64,000 bases of DNA, from positions 247,001 to 311,000 of the forward strand of contig NC_018333.1 in the NCBI RefSeq assembly GCF_000234665.1, written 5' to 3'. The position numbers and the translations under genes were made by a program. A model generated the notes under the pieces. It saw only the letters and a program-made list of their open reading frames with translations. It had not been told where the DNA came from and did not search any database. Of this stretch, positions 31,697 to 41,794 are shown piece by piece; positions within the stretch are counted from its first letter, which is position 1, and each line of letters opens with the position of its first letter. Source of the stretch: Leishmania mexicana MHOM/GT/2001/U1103. Its lineage: Eukaryota > Euglenozoa > Kinetoplastea > Trypanosomatida > Trypanosomatidae.

Positions 31697-34288
31697 GCGT
31701 GAGGGGCATCAGTTCATCTGGAGCTAAGATGGCGCGGCGAGGCCCCTGCGGTGCGCATCGGCCCATCGCGGCATATGCCGAGTCTTCCCTTGCTTCATTC
31801 ACGCTTTTTCTTTGTGCCCCTATCGTCTGTCACGAAACACCTCCTCCGCTCCCCACCCCCTCGCGCCTTTGTTGAGTGGCACAGGGCATAACAGTCACAT
31901 AGCAAAGGCCGGCTGCTAAGTTAAAAGGAGTAAGACGGCAAATTGAGCATGCGCCGAAGGAAAATGGTGTGTGTGTGTCTCTTCTCTGACTCTCTGCCTT
32001 CTCTCACTTCCGCCGCCGATCAGGGCATACTACGGTGTGCCGCCACAGCCACGCACCCAACGCACGTGCACGTCCACCCACACAAATGCCAAGTGGCACG
32101 GTTTTTCCCACGCGCGTGGTGTTCATGCGCCATGCTTCGCCCCCTTCCCTCAACCCCTTCTCGCACAGGAGCGTCTGTAGATGCCACGGAGTGCGTGATG
32201 GAATGCCCGTCGAGCAGTAGCTTGCGGTTGAGGGCCTTGGTTGCGCATCTGTGTCCTTTGTCTGTCGAAGTAGTGTAGTTGAGTCGGGTTGTCCACGTGT
32301 GCGTGTGCCCGTGAAAGAAAGCGCTGTAGGACAAGGTCGCCGCCATTTTCTTTTGTGTCTCTCTCTCATGCATTAGTGTACCTGTCCACTTTAAGTCCCT
32401 GAGAGAGGCAGCGGTCAAGTTGACGACCCACACTAGCGCACGGGTAGACACCTACATCTGTGCCCTTCGGACGACTGAAACAGGCGAGAGTTGGAACAGG
32501 TGAGTCTATTTTTTTTTATTTTGAGCAACGTGTGCCTATTCTCTGCCACAGAGCATTTTACTGCACGCCACTCTACCGCATGCACCCGTCACAGGCCCCC
32601 ATCCGCGTCGTGCAAAGCAGAGCGAGAGACACGCCCGGTACATCAAATGTGACCGGCTCAGTCACCTGAGGGCACCACCCCCTGCCTCGAACTCCGCCCA
32701 CCCACCCCCGCCCCGCAGGTCGCCTCACAGCCGCTCCCCACGCCAGTAGGCTGTGCGACGGCCGGGGGTGGGATACGCGCTCCAGTCACGCTGACGCTGC
32801 GTCTACCACATGGGCGGCGCAAGCCTGTGCACTGCCGCAGGTCGCTCCGGCGCAGCGCCATCCAGGGCCTGCACGCCGGCATCCGTGGCAGCACATCGCT
32901 CTGACCTCCCCACGCGGCAGGTGGGTCACCGTGCCACCATCAGGGGTGGCTCGGCATGGGGCAGGGGAGGGGGAGAGACGGAGGAGGGGCTGCCTGGCTT
33001 CCGCACAGAGTGAGGGCACCGGACCCTGGGATACCACGCACTGGGGTGTCACCCCCTCCCCCCCTCGTCATCCGGGTGACGGCTGAGTCTAAGAAACGAA
33101 AAAAAGAAGACACGCATGCGAGTGCGAGCGGCAATGCTTCCGGGCCACGACAGACAAGGTAAGAAAGGGATACTAAGAGGTCTCGGAGGCAGTATCACCG
33201 CCTTCAGTGCCCACGTGCCTCCACACTGCACATCGACGCACCCGCGCATGCAGCTCAATCAAGCTTGTGCCCACGGATTCGTGTGGTACTCGCTCCCTTT
33301 TACAGGCCATCCACCTCCCTCTCTCCTTCTCTTTCCGTTATTACATACCCTCAACGCTCCCTCTCTCCCCCCACATGGGCTGACCTTTGAAAGCACGCCT
33401 CGAGGACACCGTCCCAGCTTTGTTTACTGTAACCCCACCCTTTCTGTTGTCGCTTCCTTGGTGTGCCTCTCTTGTGTGGTGCCCATTCCGTTGCCCCTCC
33501 CCTGCCCTCCCTTTCCCACCCTCGCCCCCTGACGCACTCAGTGCCTTTCCCCTCGTTGCTCCATACCACAGACACTCGAGCGAGGGCTGCGACAAGGGCA
33601 GCAACGCAAGGGCCGCCGCAGTCCTCTTTCATCCTCCGAAGTTCACCGTTCGCTTGCTCACACGCGGAGGTCATAAACGAAACAGAGGCACCCACACAAG
33701 TGCAGGTGCACTTCCCCATCAGAAAAGCAAAAAAAAAACGGAAGGGAAATCGTTCACACATCTCCACTCCCCCTCCCTCCCCCCTCTCTCTTCTGGTGTC
33801 TTTTTTTTCTTGCTTTGCTTCGGGCTGTCTTGCTCTCATCGTGGACCCCCAGAGTAGCTCACCTCCCCAACGTCCCCCGATCTTTCCGGGTTCCTTTCTC
33901 TGTGTCTCCGTCTCACTAGCGTCTCTTCCGTCCTCTGACACTCAACAGCCTCTTTTTTTTTGAGATTTGCCTCTGCAGCTCCTCCGCGACTCCCCCCACC
34001 CTCATCCCCCGTCCATATCTGTCTCCTCTGCCGTTTCTCTCTCGGGTGTCTTCAGTAGCTGCAAACGAGGTCACCGAAAGAGCATACGTACGTACACACG
34101 CACGCACGGAGCTCAGCTGCTTTACGTCTGCTCCGCTAATGTGCTTACGGCAACACGCGAGGCGGCAAACACCAACGGAGTGAGATCTCGAGCGAAGCCA
34201 CCGCCTTTGCCGTTGTGCACACGTGGTCGGAATTTCCCGTCATCTTGCCTGTCTTCCGTGTCTCAACCTCCCGTTCTGCATCTTCGAT
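31697..34288. other. 2.6-kb interval between the two adenosine kinase genes, containing retroposon copy B
   Basis: Apart from the SIDER-like copy it holds no gene. A TTTTTTTTTGAGATTTGCCTCTGCAG stretch, in the region 33953-33978 (AG 33977-33978), is a candidate acceptor for the downstream paralog; CTTCAG near 34055 is another. Confidence 0.5.
32530..33080 (-). mobile_element. SIDER-like short degenerate retroposon, copy B
   Basis: About 98% identical by eye to copy A at 13851-14403 and in the same orientation. It lies in the spacer between adenosine kinase and its paralog, so probably within the 3' UTR of adenosine kinase. It shares the minus-strand CCCGGATGACGAGG end and the hairpin end (CTCTG-CCA-CAGAG at 32541-32553). 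At some sites it agrees with copy C against copy A (for example CGGCATGGGG), and elsewhere with A against C. SIDER elements in 3' UTRs are known to promote mRNA decay or repress translation in Leishmania; a role here is inference. Confidence 0.75.
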
Positions 34289-35380
34289 ATGTCTGGCAAG
34301 CATATCATTCCCTTGTACGTGCAGTGCAACCCACTGCTCGACATTATCGTCGACGTGGACAGTGAGTTCTTGAGGGAGTACAATCTGGAGAAGGACTGTG
34401 GATACGTCTACGGCCCCCAGTACCGCACTCTCTTCGAAACTATACTGACAGATCGCACGCTTAGTGTCGCGCCTGGTGGCTCTGGCCTCAACACGGCACG
34501 CGTTGCTCAGTGGGTGTGGCAACATGTGCTTCAGAAGCCAGGACACGTCATGTACGTGGGATGCGTGGGCAAGGACAAGCACGGCGATCAAATCCGCTCC
34601 GCCTCCGAGGCTGACGGCGTCACGATGGAACTTGAGGTGAGCAGTGACAAGCGCAGCGGACTGTGTGCCGTTTGCAGGGACGGCAATTCTCACACCCTTG
34701 TGGTCCACCCGTCGTCTGCCAGCTCCCTTAGCGACGGCTTTGTGAGCTCTGCTGCCGTTCAAGAAGGACAGCGCTCCGCAAAGATCATATACACGACTGC
34801 GTACGCCAACGTCTTTCGTGTCCACCAGACCTTGCACCTGATAACCAGCTCGCGGTGCCACACGCTGCCGGATGGGTCCAAGCAGCTAGCGGCTATGGGC
34901 CTCTCCAACAAGCGCGTGCTCGACGACTTCGGCGAGGACCTCGTAGACGTGCTCGAAAAACTCGACGTCATTATAGGCAACCAGGAGGAGATGTACGATC
35001 TTGCCATGATGCTGCAGTGGGTTCCAGGCGAGATGTCCGACATGGAGCTGGCCAAGAAAATTGCGACGGAGATGATGTACGACCAGCACGGTGTGCGTCG
35101 TGTCATCATGACACGCGGGGCAGAGCCGATCATCTACGCCACCAGTGCGGGTGAGTCTGGTGAGGTTCCTGTGCTGGCCAACTGCGCCCACTCGGCAAAA
35201 CTCGTGGCGACAGGCGCGGGTGATGCTTTCGCCGGTGGTTTCCTTGCCGCCATGGCAGCCAAGCCTGATGACTTGGCTTTCTGCTGCCGGCTCGGCACTC
35301 AGGCAGCAACGTTCGTGATTAATCACAGCCTCATAACCTTGCCGACGGACGAGGCGAGTCTCGCGGAGCTGCAGGCGTGA
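34289..35380 (+). CDS. Adenosine-kinase-like paralog with altered active site
   Basis: A 363-residue PfkB-fold protein. It shares with adenosine kinase QCNPLLD, GGSGLNTARVAQW, the VGCVGKDKHG segment and the C-terminal GAGDAFAGGF with D312. Several key positions differ. The arginine equivalent to R131 is H135 (GNSHTL for GKDRSL). The SAPF segment reads SNKR (206-209). The NExE motif is GNQEE, keeping the first Asn and last Glu only. A charged insertion HTLPDGSKQ lies before the altered segment. The first methionine that fits the family is at 34289 (MSGKHIIPLY). It may be an adenosine kinase with changed specificity, an inactive regulator, or a different nucleoside kinase; the intact frame argues against a pseudogene. 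Confidence 0.9.
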   Translation: MSGKHIIPLYVQCNPLLDIIVDVDSEFLREYNLEKDCGYVYGPQYRTLFETILTDRTLSVAPGGSGLNTARVAQWVWQHVLQKPGHVMYVGCVGKDKHGDQIRSASEADGVTMELEVSSDKRSGLCAVCRDGNSHTLVVHPSSASSLSDGFVSSAAVQEGQRSAKIIYTTAYANVFRVHQTLHLITSSRCHTLPDGSKQLAAMGLSNKRVLDDFGEDLVDVLEKLDVIIGNQEEMYDLAMMLQWVPGEMSDMELAKKIATEMMYDQHGVRRVIMTRGAEPIIYATSAGESGEVPVLANCAHSAKLVATGAGDAFAGGFLAAMAAKPDDLAFCCRLGTQAATFVINHSLITLPTDEASLAELQA

Positions 35381-35989
35381 TCCCGGGGAGAAAATGCTGG
35401 CTCACATGAAACAGATCAGAGTAGTACACGGTTGCTTCTGTTGGCTCACCGCCATCTCACATGGTGGCACAGCGTCGTGCGCCAGCCACAGCCGCACAAG
35501 ATCAGAGCCGTCATGATGCGCGTGCGTTCCTTTCGTGGGGCGGCACCATCCTTGTTGCCTTGCCTTTCTTTTCCTCCGCAGACACACGCGAAAATGAATG
35601 GAAGAAACGAACGTAATCGCACGTGTCGCCTCGATACTTCTCTCACAAAAAATGTGCAGGCTCGAGTATATACACGCACAGAGACACACAGACAGACAAG
35701 GACGTGCACGCCTTCGAGTGCGCCCACGCACGTGCCGGAAAAAAGGGGAGAGCCGTACCAGGGTGGACTGCGGTGTAGTGTGTGCGTACCTGTGCGTGCA
35801 GCTCACTCCCCTCCTTTGTAGGCGCTCTCTGACCCCCTTACCTTTTTCATATCGATCCCTCCTCGACCCGCCTTATAAAACGCGGTGATGTGATCACGCA
35901 CGTCTAAAGGACGCTGTGTGGCCCATCCATGTCGAGCGTCTATCGCCGCCCACCCCTATGCCCCTTCCGAACGGCAAGCTCTGAGATCT

Positions 35990-36750
35990 ATGTGCGCACA
36001 GACACGTCTGTCCGCGCCCCCCCCTGCTTGATGCACCGACTCCTGTGAGAGGCGTGCGGGTTCAGCAGAAAAAGGAATGCCCCTCCCTCCTGCCGCCACA
36101 GACTCTTGGCATTGTCTCACCTGTCGCGGCGCATGCGGCGGGCAAGCTATCCAGACGCCCCCTCCCCCCGGTAGAATCCACGGACGTGGGGGATGAAGAC
36201 AGCGAGCCCACCAGGCAACACCGTTGTCCTGCAACGAACCCCAAGGTCCACTGGTGTGGGCACTGTGCGTAAGCGCTGCCAAGCACAGCTGACATGGCGT
36301 ATGAAATCCAGACAGGGCATGCAGAGGTCAGAAGCGCATCGGTGATGGAGGGGAGAGGCGCTCAGAGATGCACGCTGATCAGCCTCAAGGTGCATGGGTG
36401 CAAGGCATGAGGCATCTCCTACATCCGGCCGGATGGGCCGATGGGGCGCAAGTGCCGGAAGCGTGACGAGAACACCCTCAAGTTGCACCACGAAGTTCTC
36501 CGGACTCCAATGTGGAAAGCCGGCGCACCACGTTGTGGGATGCCGCTGCTCGAGGCGACCGAGGGTGTGCAGGGTCTCCAGAGGACCCTGACCGGAGGCT
36601 GGCCAACCTCCTCCCTGAGCTCATGCGTCATGCGCCTAGGCCAGCCCCTATTACCCACACGTCAGACGCCAAGGCGTTCCGCCCCTCGAGCAGGACCCTG
36701 GAGGTGGTCTACTTGAATCAAGGCCTGCAACACAGCCGAGTCTCCGCCTG
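35990..36750 (+). pseudogene. Degenerate ingi/L1Tc-related element (DIRE-like) with AP-endonuclease remnants
   Basis: Reading forward, one frame gives ISYIRPDG around 36414-36437. A second frame gives PDSNVESRRTTLWDAAARGD from 36500, followed by RRLANLLPEL and PITHT. Order and spacing match the AP-endonuclease domain of ingi/L1Tc non-LTR retroposons, where YIRP is followed by a GDFNAH-type motif, WDA, an LA-x-LL helix and a PT motif. Here the catalytic-type GDFN reads DSN. The domain is split over two frames with in-frame stops (near 36302 and 36462), so it is dead. No reverse transcriptase trace is seen. Boundaries are approximate. Recognition is from remembered family motifs and needs a profile search. 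Confidence 0.45.
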
Positions 36751-37552
36751 GCCCGAATCGCGCAGCACGTACCCGAGGAAGGGAGAAAGCAAAGACAAGT
36801 CGAGCCCGTTGGAGATGTGTGCCCGCATTCGACAGAAGGGCGACGCGTCCATGACGATCCGGATTCAGCCGTATCGCGGCAGAGGTACCGGCGCTGCGGT
36901 TGCCTGCGTCTCTTCGCTGACTTATGGGAGAAAGGCGCGCTGCAAGAACGGAATTGCCCTTCTTGTCTACCACTGCCACCACACGCACCCACTCACACTT
37001 GCACCGGAGCCGACGAGCCGGGTGTATGATGTGGACTGTGGACGCCCGCGAAGGGCAGGGACACGAGGTTCAAGGGCAGGCAGCAATAACATGCCAGTGC
37101 ACGTCGAACTTTCGCCCACACTTTCGCACACCCGCACCTGCCACGTTTATCTCTTGCGCCTGCTTGCGTGGCCTTGAAACCTGTGGTCGCGCCTCTGTGC
37201 GCGCGCACGTGCGCGTCTGCTTTCTTGCTTCTGTCTTCGTTTTCTCTTCACAGCCATCTGTCTATCACGTTTCTTGTTTTCCTTGTTTCCCCTCGCCTTT
37301 CCCCTCTCTCCCCCGCTCCTGCTCAACAGGGCTGTTCGAATACGTACGCACATACATGCATATCATGGTAATGGCGTGCTGTGGGCGACGGACTGCCGGA
37401 GACCAGCTCTCCCTCTCTCTCCCGTGCCGTAGTCTTCGTCCTGAGCCAGCAAACGGGTGCGCCAGTCCCGGCGGAACGGGACGTGCTCCTCTCCTCGTTC
37501 TCTTTATTCGTCCTTGCGCGCTTTCGTCGCGACATAACGGCTCGGCACGATC

Positions 37553-37564
37553 GGGGGGGGGGGG
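37553..37564 (+). repeat. G12 homopolymer
   Basis: Twelve consecutive G in the 3' interval of the adenosine-kinase-like gene. It is prone to length change and could form a quadruplex. Confidence 0.8.
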
Positions 37565-39737
37565 CGGTGGAGTGTTCGTTGCCCAGTGAAGGCGAGGTCC
37601 TTGCTCTACCTGTGACTGCTACTTGTAGTTTGGATTTTCTTTGAGAAGGCGCTCCAGTGACGACATGGCCTCTTCTCTCTCGTTCTTTTGACTGCCCAAG
37701 CCTCCAGCGTAAGCCCCGCCCACCCGGCCCCCTTCATGCCACCGCCCTGTGAGGCAGGAAGGCGGGAGGGCGGCTGGCTCCGCACTTTCGTCCATGCACG
37801 CAGTCACAGGCGCATACGGTTAGCGATGCCCTTGCGTGAGAGACGGGTTTGGTTCCTGCCGGTATGGCGCCCTCTCGGCGTCAGCGCCCCGACCGCACAC
37901 AAGCACACACACACACACACAGGTACAGACACCGCCCCCAGAAGTCGGATCGACTGAGGGGAGTGTGCCGACTCGCTCGATGACCCTGGCGGAGCGTTGC
38001 TCCATCTTTCATACTGGTGAAGGAAGGGAGGGGGTATTCACGACTACATTGTCGTCTTGTGCGTTTTGTTTTTTGTTTTACTGCACAGCTTTCGCTTGAC
38101 GTGTGGACGTGTGCGTGCGTGTGTGCATCTTCTCTCGCTTCCTCCGTCTTTTCGCTGCTTCCGCTTCTCCTCCCAACCTGAGGGCAAAAAAGCGCACGTG
38201 AGCGCGGCGGCGACCTTCGACATGCCAGCAACAGCACGCACAGACCAACAAGAGAAACTCGCGTCGCGTGTTGATGAAGGCACATGCGCATCCGTGCGTC
38301 TGTGTCTTCGCCCTCTTTTCCCTGTGTTGCTCAACAGGAAAAAGGCGCTGCGCCTTCCTCGCAGCTAGGAGTCCCCCCTCCCCCTCCCCCTCTCCCCGAA
38401 GCAACGATGATGCTTCTTCTGGATACCGCCTCCTGTGTGCGCTGCTCCCCTCATCGCAATCATGGTGCCGTGGGACTCTTCAAGTCGCCACGAGTCTTGC
38501 CCGTCGTCTCTTCTCGATTTCTCTCCGCGTCACGTACAGCCTTCTACTCTGCCTCTCCTCTCCCTACCCTCTTCCCTCCTTTTGTTCACGCCTCCTTCAC
38601 ATCCGCGCCCGCGCACGTGCCACCGCGCACCTCGCCACTCACGTGTACTCACATGAAACGCCCGTGGCATTGCTCGACGCACTGATCCCCGCTTCAATGT
38701 GATGCCGATGTCTCGTGCATATCTTCACTTTCTTCGTTTGCCGCCGTTGTGTGCGCCATACCCCCCTCCCTCCCTTCTCTCTCTCTGTTTCTCGCGCAAC
38801 CCATGTTGCATTTCGTGTCAGCTAGTCGCACGCGGTCGCCTTTGCTGTTTCCTTCTCGCTCTTTTCCTCTTCGGCGAACGGGCTCGTGCTTCACGCCTTC
38901 GCAGAGAGACCTTGAACGCCCAAGAACAACACCCTTGCTTCGATTGCCCCTCAACCTACTCACCTTCGCGGTCCGCTTCGTAGGCGATTCCTTGTTCTGT
39001 ATACGTGTATGGTGGCATCTACTGCTGCCTCCTTTGAGATCAACGAAAGGAGAGGAAGTGTATAGTCACACAGACGCACCCCCCTCCCCACCAGTAGTAG
39101 CCCAGCTGCTGTCTGCTTCTGCGTTTCGTTTTCCTCGACCCTCCTCCGCAGCTTACAGAGGAGGGTTACCTGCACAGTCACACTAGGCGGCGCGAAAACA
39201 AACAAACAAACGAAGGGGAGACACAAAGGCTCATTCACAAGCAGCCTCTCCCCTCTTCAGAAACAGAGGCACAGACACACACGGGTGCATCTTTCTGATC
39301 TCTTACCTTCTATTTTCTACCCACCCACTCTTTTTCGTTTGCATTCTCTTACCTCTTGCCACCCTGCACCTGTACAGCCAGCTCGAGCGCCTCACCCACC
39401 CTTCTCTGTGCGTGTGCAAGCCAGCTTCAAGCACGAGGTGCACATGTGAACTGCCGCCGATTTCTCACTTTCTCCCTGCCTACTCAATCTGTTGTCTTGT
39501 AGCTTATTTTTGTGACACCCTGGTGCTACCCCCTCCCTCCTTCCCTCCCTCGCTTCCCTTCCTTTACGTGCACATTCCTTTTTCTGTGCATTTGTTGTTG
39601 CGGCCGTTTCGTACGTGTGGTGCCACCTGCTTCCCCCCTCTCCCTCTCTCTCACACACACAGACACTCTCGCTTGTACTCGCTGCCTGTCTGAGACGTGC
39701 CTGCATGTGGCAGCTGCAATCATACGATACTGTGCGC

Positions 39738-39789
39738 ATCTTTCTGCACCCCCTCAACATCCTTCCCCCCACTCTCTTTCACCCTCCAG
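39738..39789 (+). promoter_or_regulatory. Candidate trans-splice acceptor for the gene at 39935
   Basis: A C/T-rich tract of about 50 bases ends CACCCTCCAG, with AG at 39788-39789. This gives a leader of about 145 bases. A second AG follows at 39796. Confidence 0.5.
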
Positions 39790-39934
39790 GTGTGCAGCAG
39801 AGCATCGTCGTCTTTCCACGCTAGTCTCTAGTTATTTTTTTTTGCCTTTTACTTTTTGTATTCTTTACCTCTCGTGCTGTGTCACTCGTCAGACTGAGGC
39901 GTGGAGTTGCTTTCCCTTCTTCCTTTTGCACTCC

Positions 39935-41794
39935 ATGGAGGACTCGCCGCCGTCACAGCCGCGTGAGGTGCACATCGACCTCTTCGGCATCGAAGGCGAC
40001 GCACCACAGCCACCAGCGCCGCACTTCGAAACACTGAACGGCACTGCAGCGGAGCCTCCGCGGGAGAAGTCGGAGGAAAGCTGCGATGCTGTCAAGGCGA
40101 CACAGCACAGCGGACCCGCCGCTGCGCCTAGCCCGACGGCAAACCATAATGGCGGCAACAGCACCAACGGCGGGCAGGCGACGGCCGAGTGCGACGTGGG
40201 CAGCGCCACAAGGAGTCGGCGGGATATGATGCTTTATCGTTCCGCTTCGCACGCTCGCCGCCGCCAGGCCTCCACGCCAGTGCTAACTCGCAGCGCGACC
40301 TCCAACTCGCAGTTTCCTTTCAAGACGAAGTTGTCTGCTTCCCCAGAGCCCCCCGAGGAGGCCTGGACGCCGGTAGCCAGCACACAAGAGGATGTGAAGC
40401 GCTACGTGCACGCGGTAATGGAGCAGCACACGACGATGCTGGCCGCGTGGGACAAACGCGTCTCTGTCGCGGAGGTGTATCGGGACAAGCCGGTGCGATC
40501 TGGTGGTCGGCCTGCGCCTGTGCGGCCGCAGGATCGCGGCTTTCTCGAGCGCGTCGAGCAACGCCTCGACAGCTACCTCCGGCAGCTGGAGTTTGCTAAG
40601 TCGCTGCTGGCGCAGTCGCACGAGGCGGTGCCGCCAACAAAGTCGGGGCAGAAAGGTGATGTCAAGGCGTGGCAAGGCTACTGCACTCGCCTCTACTATA
40701 CTCTGAGCGACCTCACCGTGGAGGAGAACCTAATACGCCTTCGAATGACCAGGGTACTTGGTGTAGGGCATCAGGGCTTCAAGGTGTCGATGTGCTCCCG
40801 CACTGCCTCTCCATGCGGCTCTAGCGCGCGTGGCATGCGCTCATGCAGTCGCGAGAGCCCAAGCGCACGTGCGAGCTCGAGACCTGCATCGCGCGGATCA
40901 TCAAAGCCTGCCACACCACGGCAGCAGCTACGGGCGGCAAGCACGAGTCGGCGCGGCCGCTCTGCGCAATCGTCCGGTAGCACGCATTCAGCAGCCGCGG
41001 CGGGTGCAGAGGCTGCGTGCCCGAACACGCCAACAGGAACTAACGGTTCTCCTTCCCCGCACGCTCGGCATGCGGTGCCGGATAGTGTGGTGCGGCGCGG
41101 CAACGGTGTTATTAGACCGGGACACAGCAGCGTCCCCAACCCTGCTCAAGCGAGCGCTGTTTCAGTAGATCAGCTGCGCCGCCCAAGGCGCTATGGCGGC
41201 CATAGCGCTCACCAGACGGCTAAGTCGCGCAGGACACCGTCCTCAGCATCCGCACTCGCCCTGGCGCGTCAGCAGCGGCAGCTGCTCGCCCTCCATCCTG
41301 ACACGGTGTCACCACAACCGTCGTGCACCGGCAACACGTACGACAGCCAAACTCCCTACGGCCGCCTTTCACCGCAACGCCGCACGGTCTCTCCCGCCTC
41401 CGCGCACAGCCTTAATCGCACCATGGCTCTACTGCCGGTACTCACCGACGATGACGCAGAGCTGCACAGTGGCGCCCCTTCGTGCAGATCTCTGGAGCGG
41501 TCTTCTGCTCACCAGCTCGCCGGTGCGCCCCCACAGCTTCGCACCTACTCCTCTCCCCGGGGAACTGATGGTGCAAAGGCGGTGACTCCCGGTGCACTAG
41601 CGGCGCACCCTCTTCGGCACCGGCAGCTGCTCGAGAGGATTGAGCGCTACGAGAAGAACGTGACCGCCCTGCAGCCCAGCGACCTGCAGCTTGCGCGGGC
41701 GTGCTTCTACGAGCTCTACGGGGAGCAGATGGGGTTGCATCAATACTGTCAGTGGATCGATGATGTCGCCATCAAGATTCTGCGTGGGGTGTGA
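39935..41794 (+). CDS. Low-complexity protein of unknown function with conserved-looking ends
   Basis: A 619-residue protein. Residues 1-140 are Pro/Ala/Asn-rich with VHIDLFGIEGDAP near the start. About 142-265 form a charged helical region (EDVKRYVHAVMEQHTTMLAAWDKR, then FLERVEQRLDSYLRQLEFAKSLLAQ) that ends VEENLIRLRMTRVLGVG. The middle, 270-550, is Ser/Arg/Ala/Thr-rich and surely disordered. The last 65 residues look folded (LLERIERYEKNVTALQPSDLQLARACFYELYGEQMG and HQYCQWIDDVAIKIL). No family is recognised. The pattern of a short helical domain and long basic Ser-rich linker suggests a cytoskeletal or scaffold protein, by analogy only. The frame is open upstream to 39512, but the splice acceptor near 39789 favours the ATG at 39935. 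Confidence 0.85.
   Translation: MEDSPPSQPREVHIDLFGIEGDAPQPPAPHFETLNGTAAEPPREKSEESCDAVKATQHSGPAAAPSPTANHNGGNSTNGGQATAECDVGSATRSRRDMMLYRSASHARRRQASTPVLTRSATSNSQFPFKTKLSASPEPPEEAWTPVASTQEDVKRYVHAVMEQHTTMLAAWDKRVSVAEVYRDKPVRSGGRPAPVRPQDRGFLERVEQRLDSYLRQLEFAKSLLAQSHEAVPPTKSGQKGDVKAWQGYCTRLYYTLSDLTVEENLIRLRMTRVLGVGHQGFKVSMCSRTASPCGSSARGMRSCSRESPSARASSRPASRGSSKPATPRQQLRAASTSRRGRSAQSSGSTHSAAAAGAEAACPNTPTGTNGSPSPHARHAVPDSVVRRGNGVIRPGHSSVPNPAQASAVSVDQLRRPRRYGGHSAHQTAKSRRTPSSASALALARQQRQLLALHPDTVSPQPSCTGNTYDSQTPYGRLSPQRRTVSPASAHSLNRTMALLPVLTDDDAELHSGAPSCRSLERSSAHQLAGAPPQLRTYSSPRGTDGAKAVTPGALAAHPLRHRQLLERIERYEKNVTALQPSDLQLARACFYELYGEQMGLHQYCQWIDDVAIKILRGV

Larger units (their letters stand above)
35381..39934. 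other. 4.55-kb interval with a decayed retroelement and no credible gene
   Basis: The segment 35990-36750 is different in style from the rest (less repetitive, mixed composition) and carries endonuclease-like traces, described separately. A run of 12 G lies at 37553-37564. CA repeats occur near 37900-37921. The right end is CT-rich and contains the acceptor for the next gene. Open frames of up to 221 codons (36924-37589) encode no recognisable domain. Confidence 0.45.

Noticed and set aside
36924..37589. A 221-codon open frame downstream of the endonuclease relic
   Set aside because: No ATG-anchored domain, low complexity, and it ends in translated G-run sequence.
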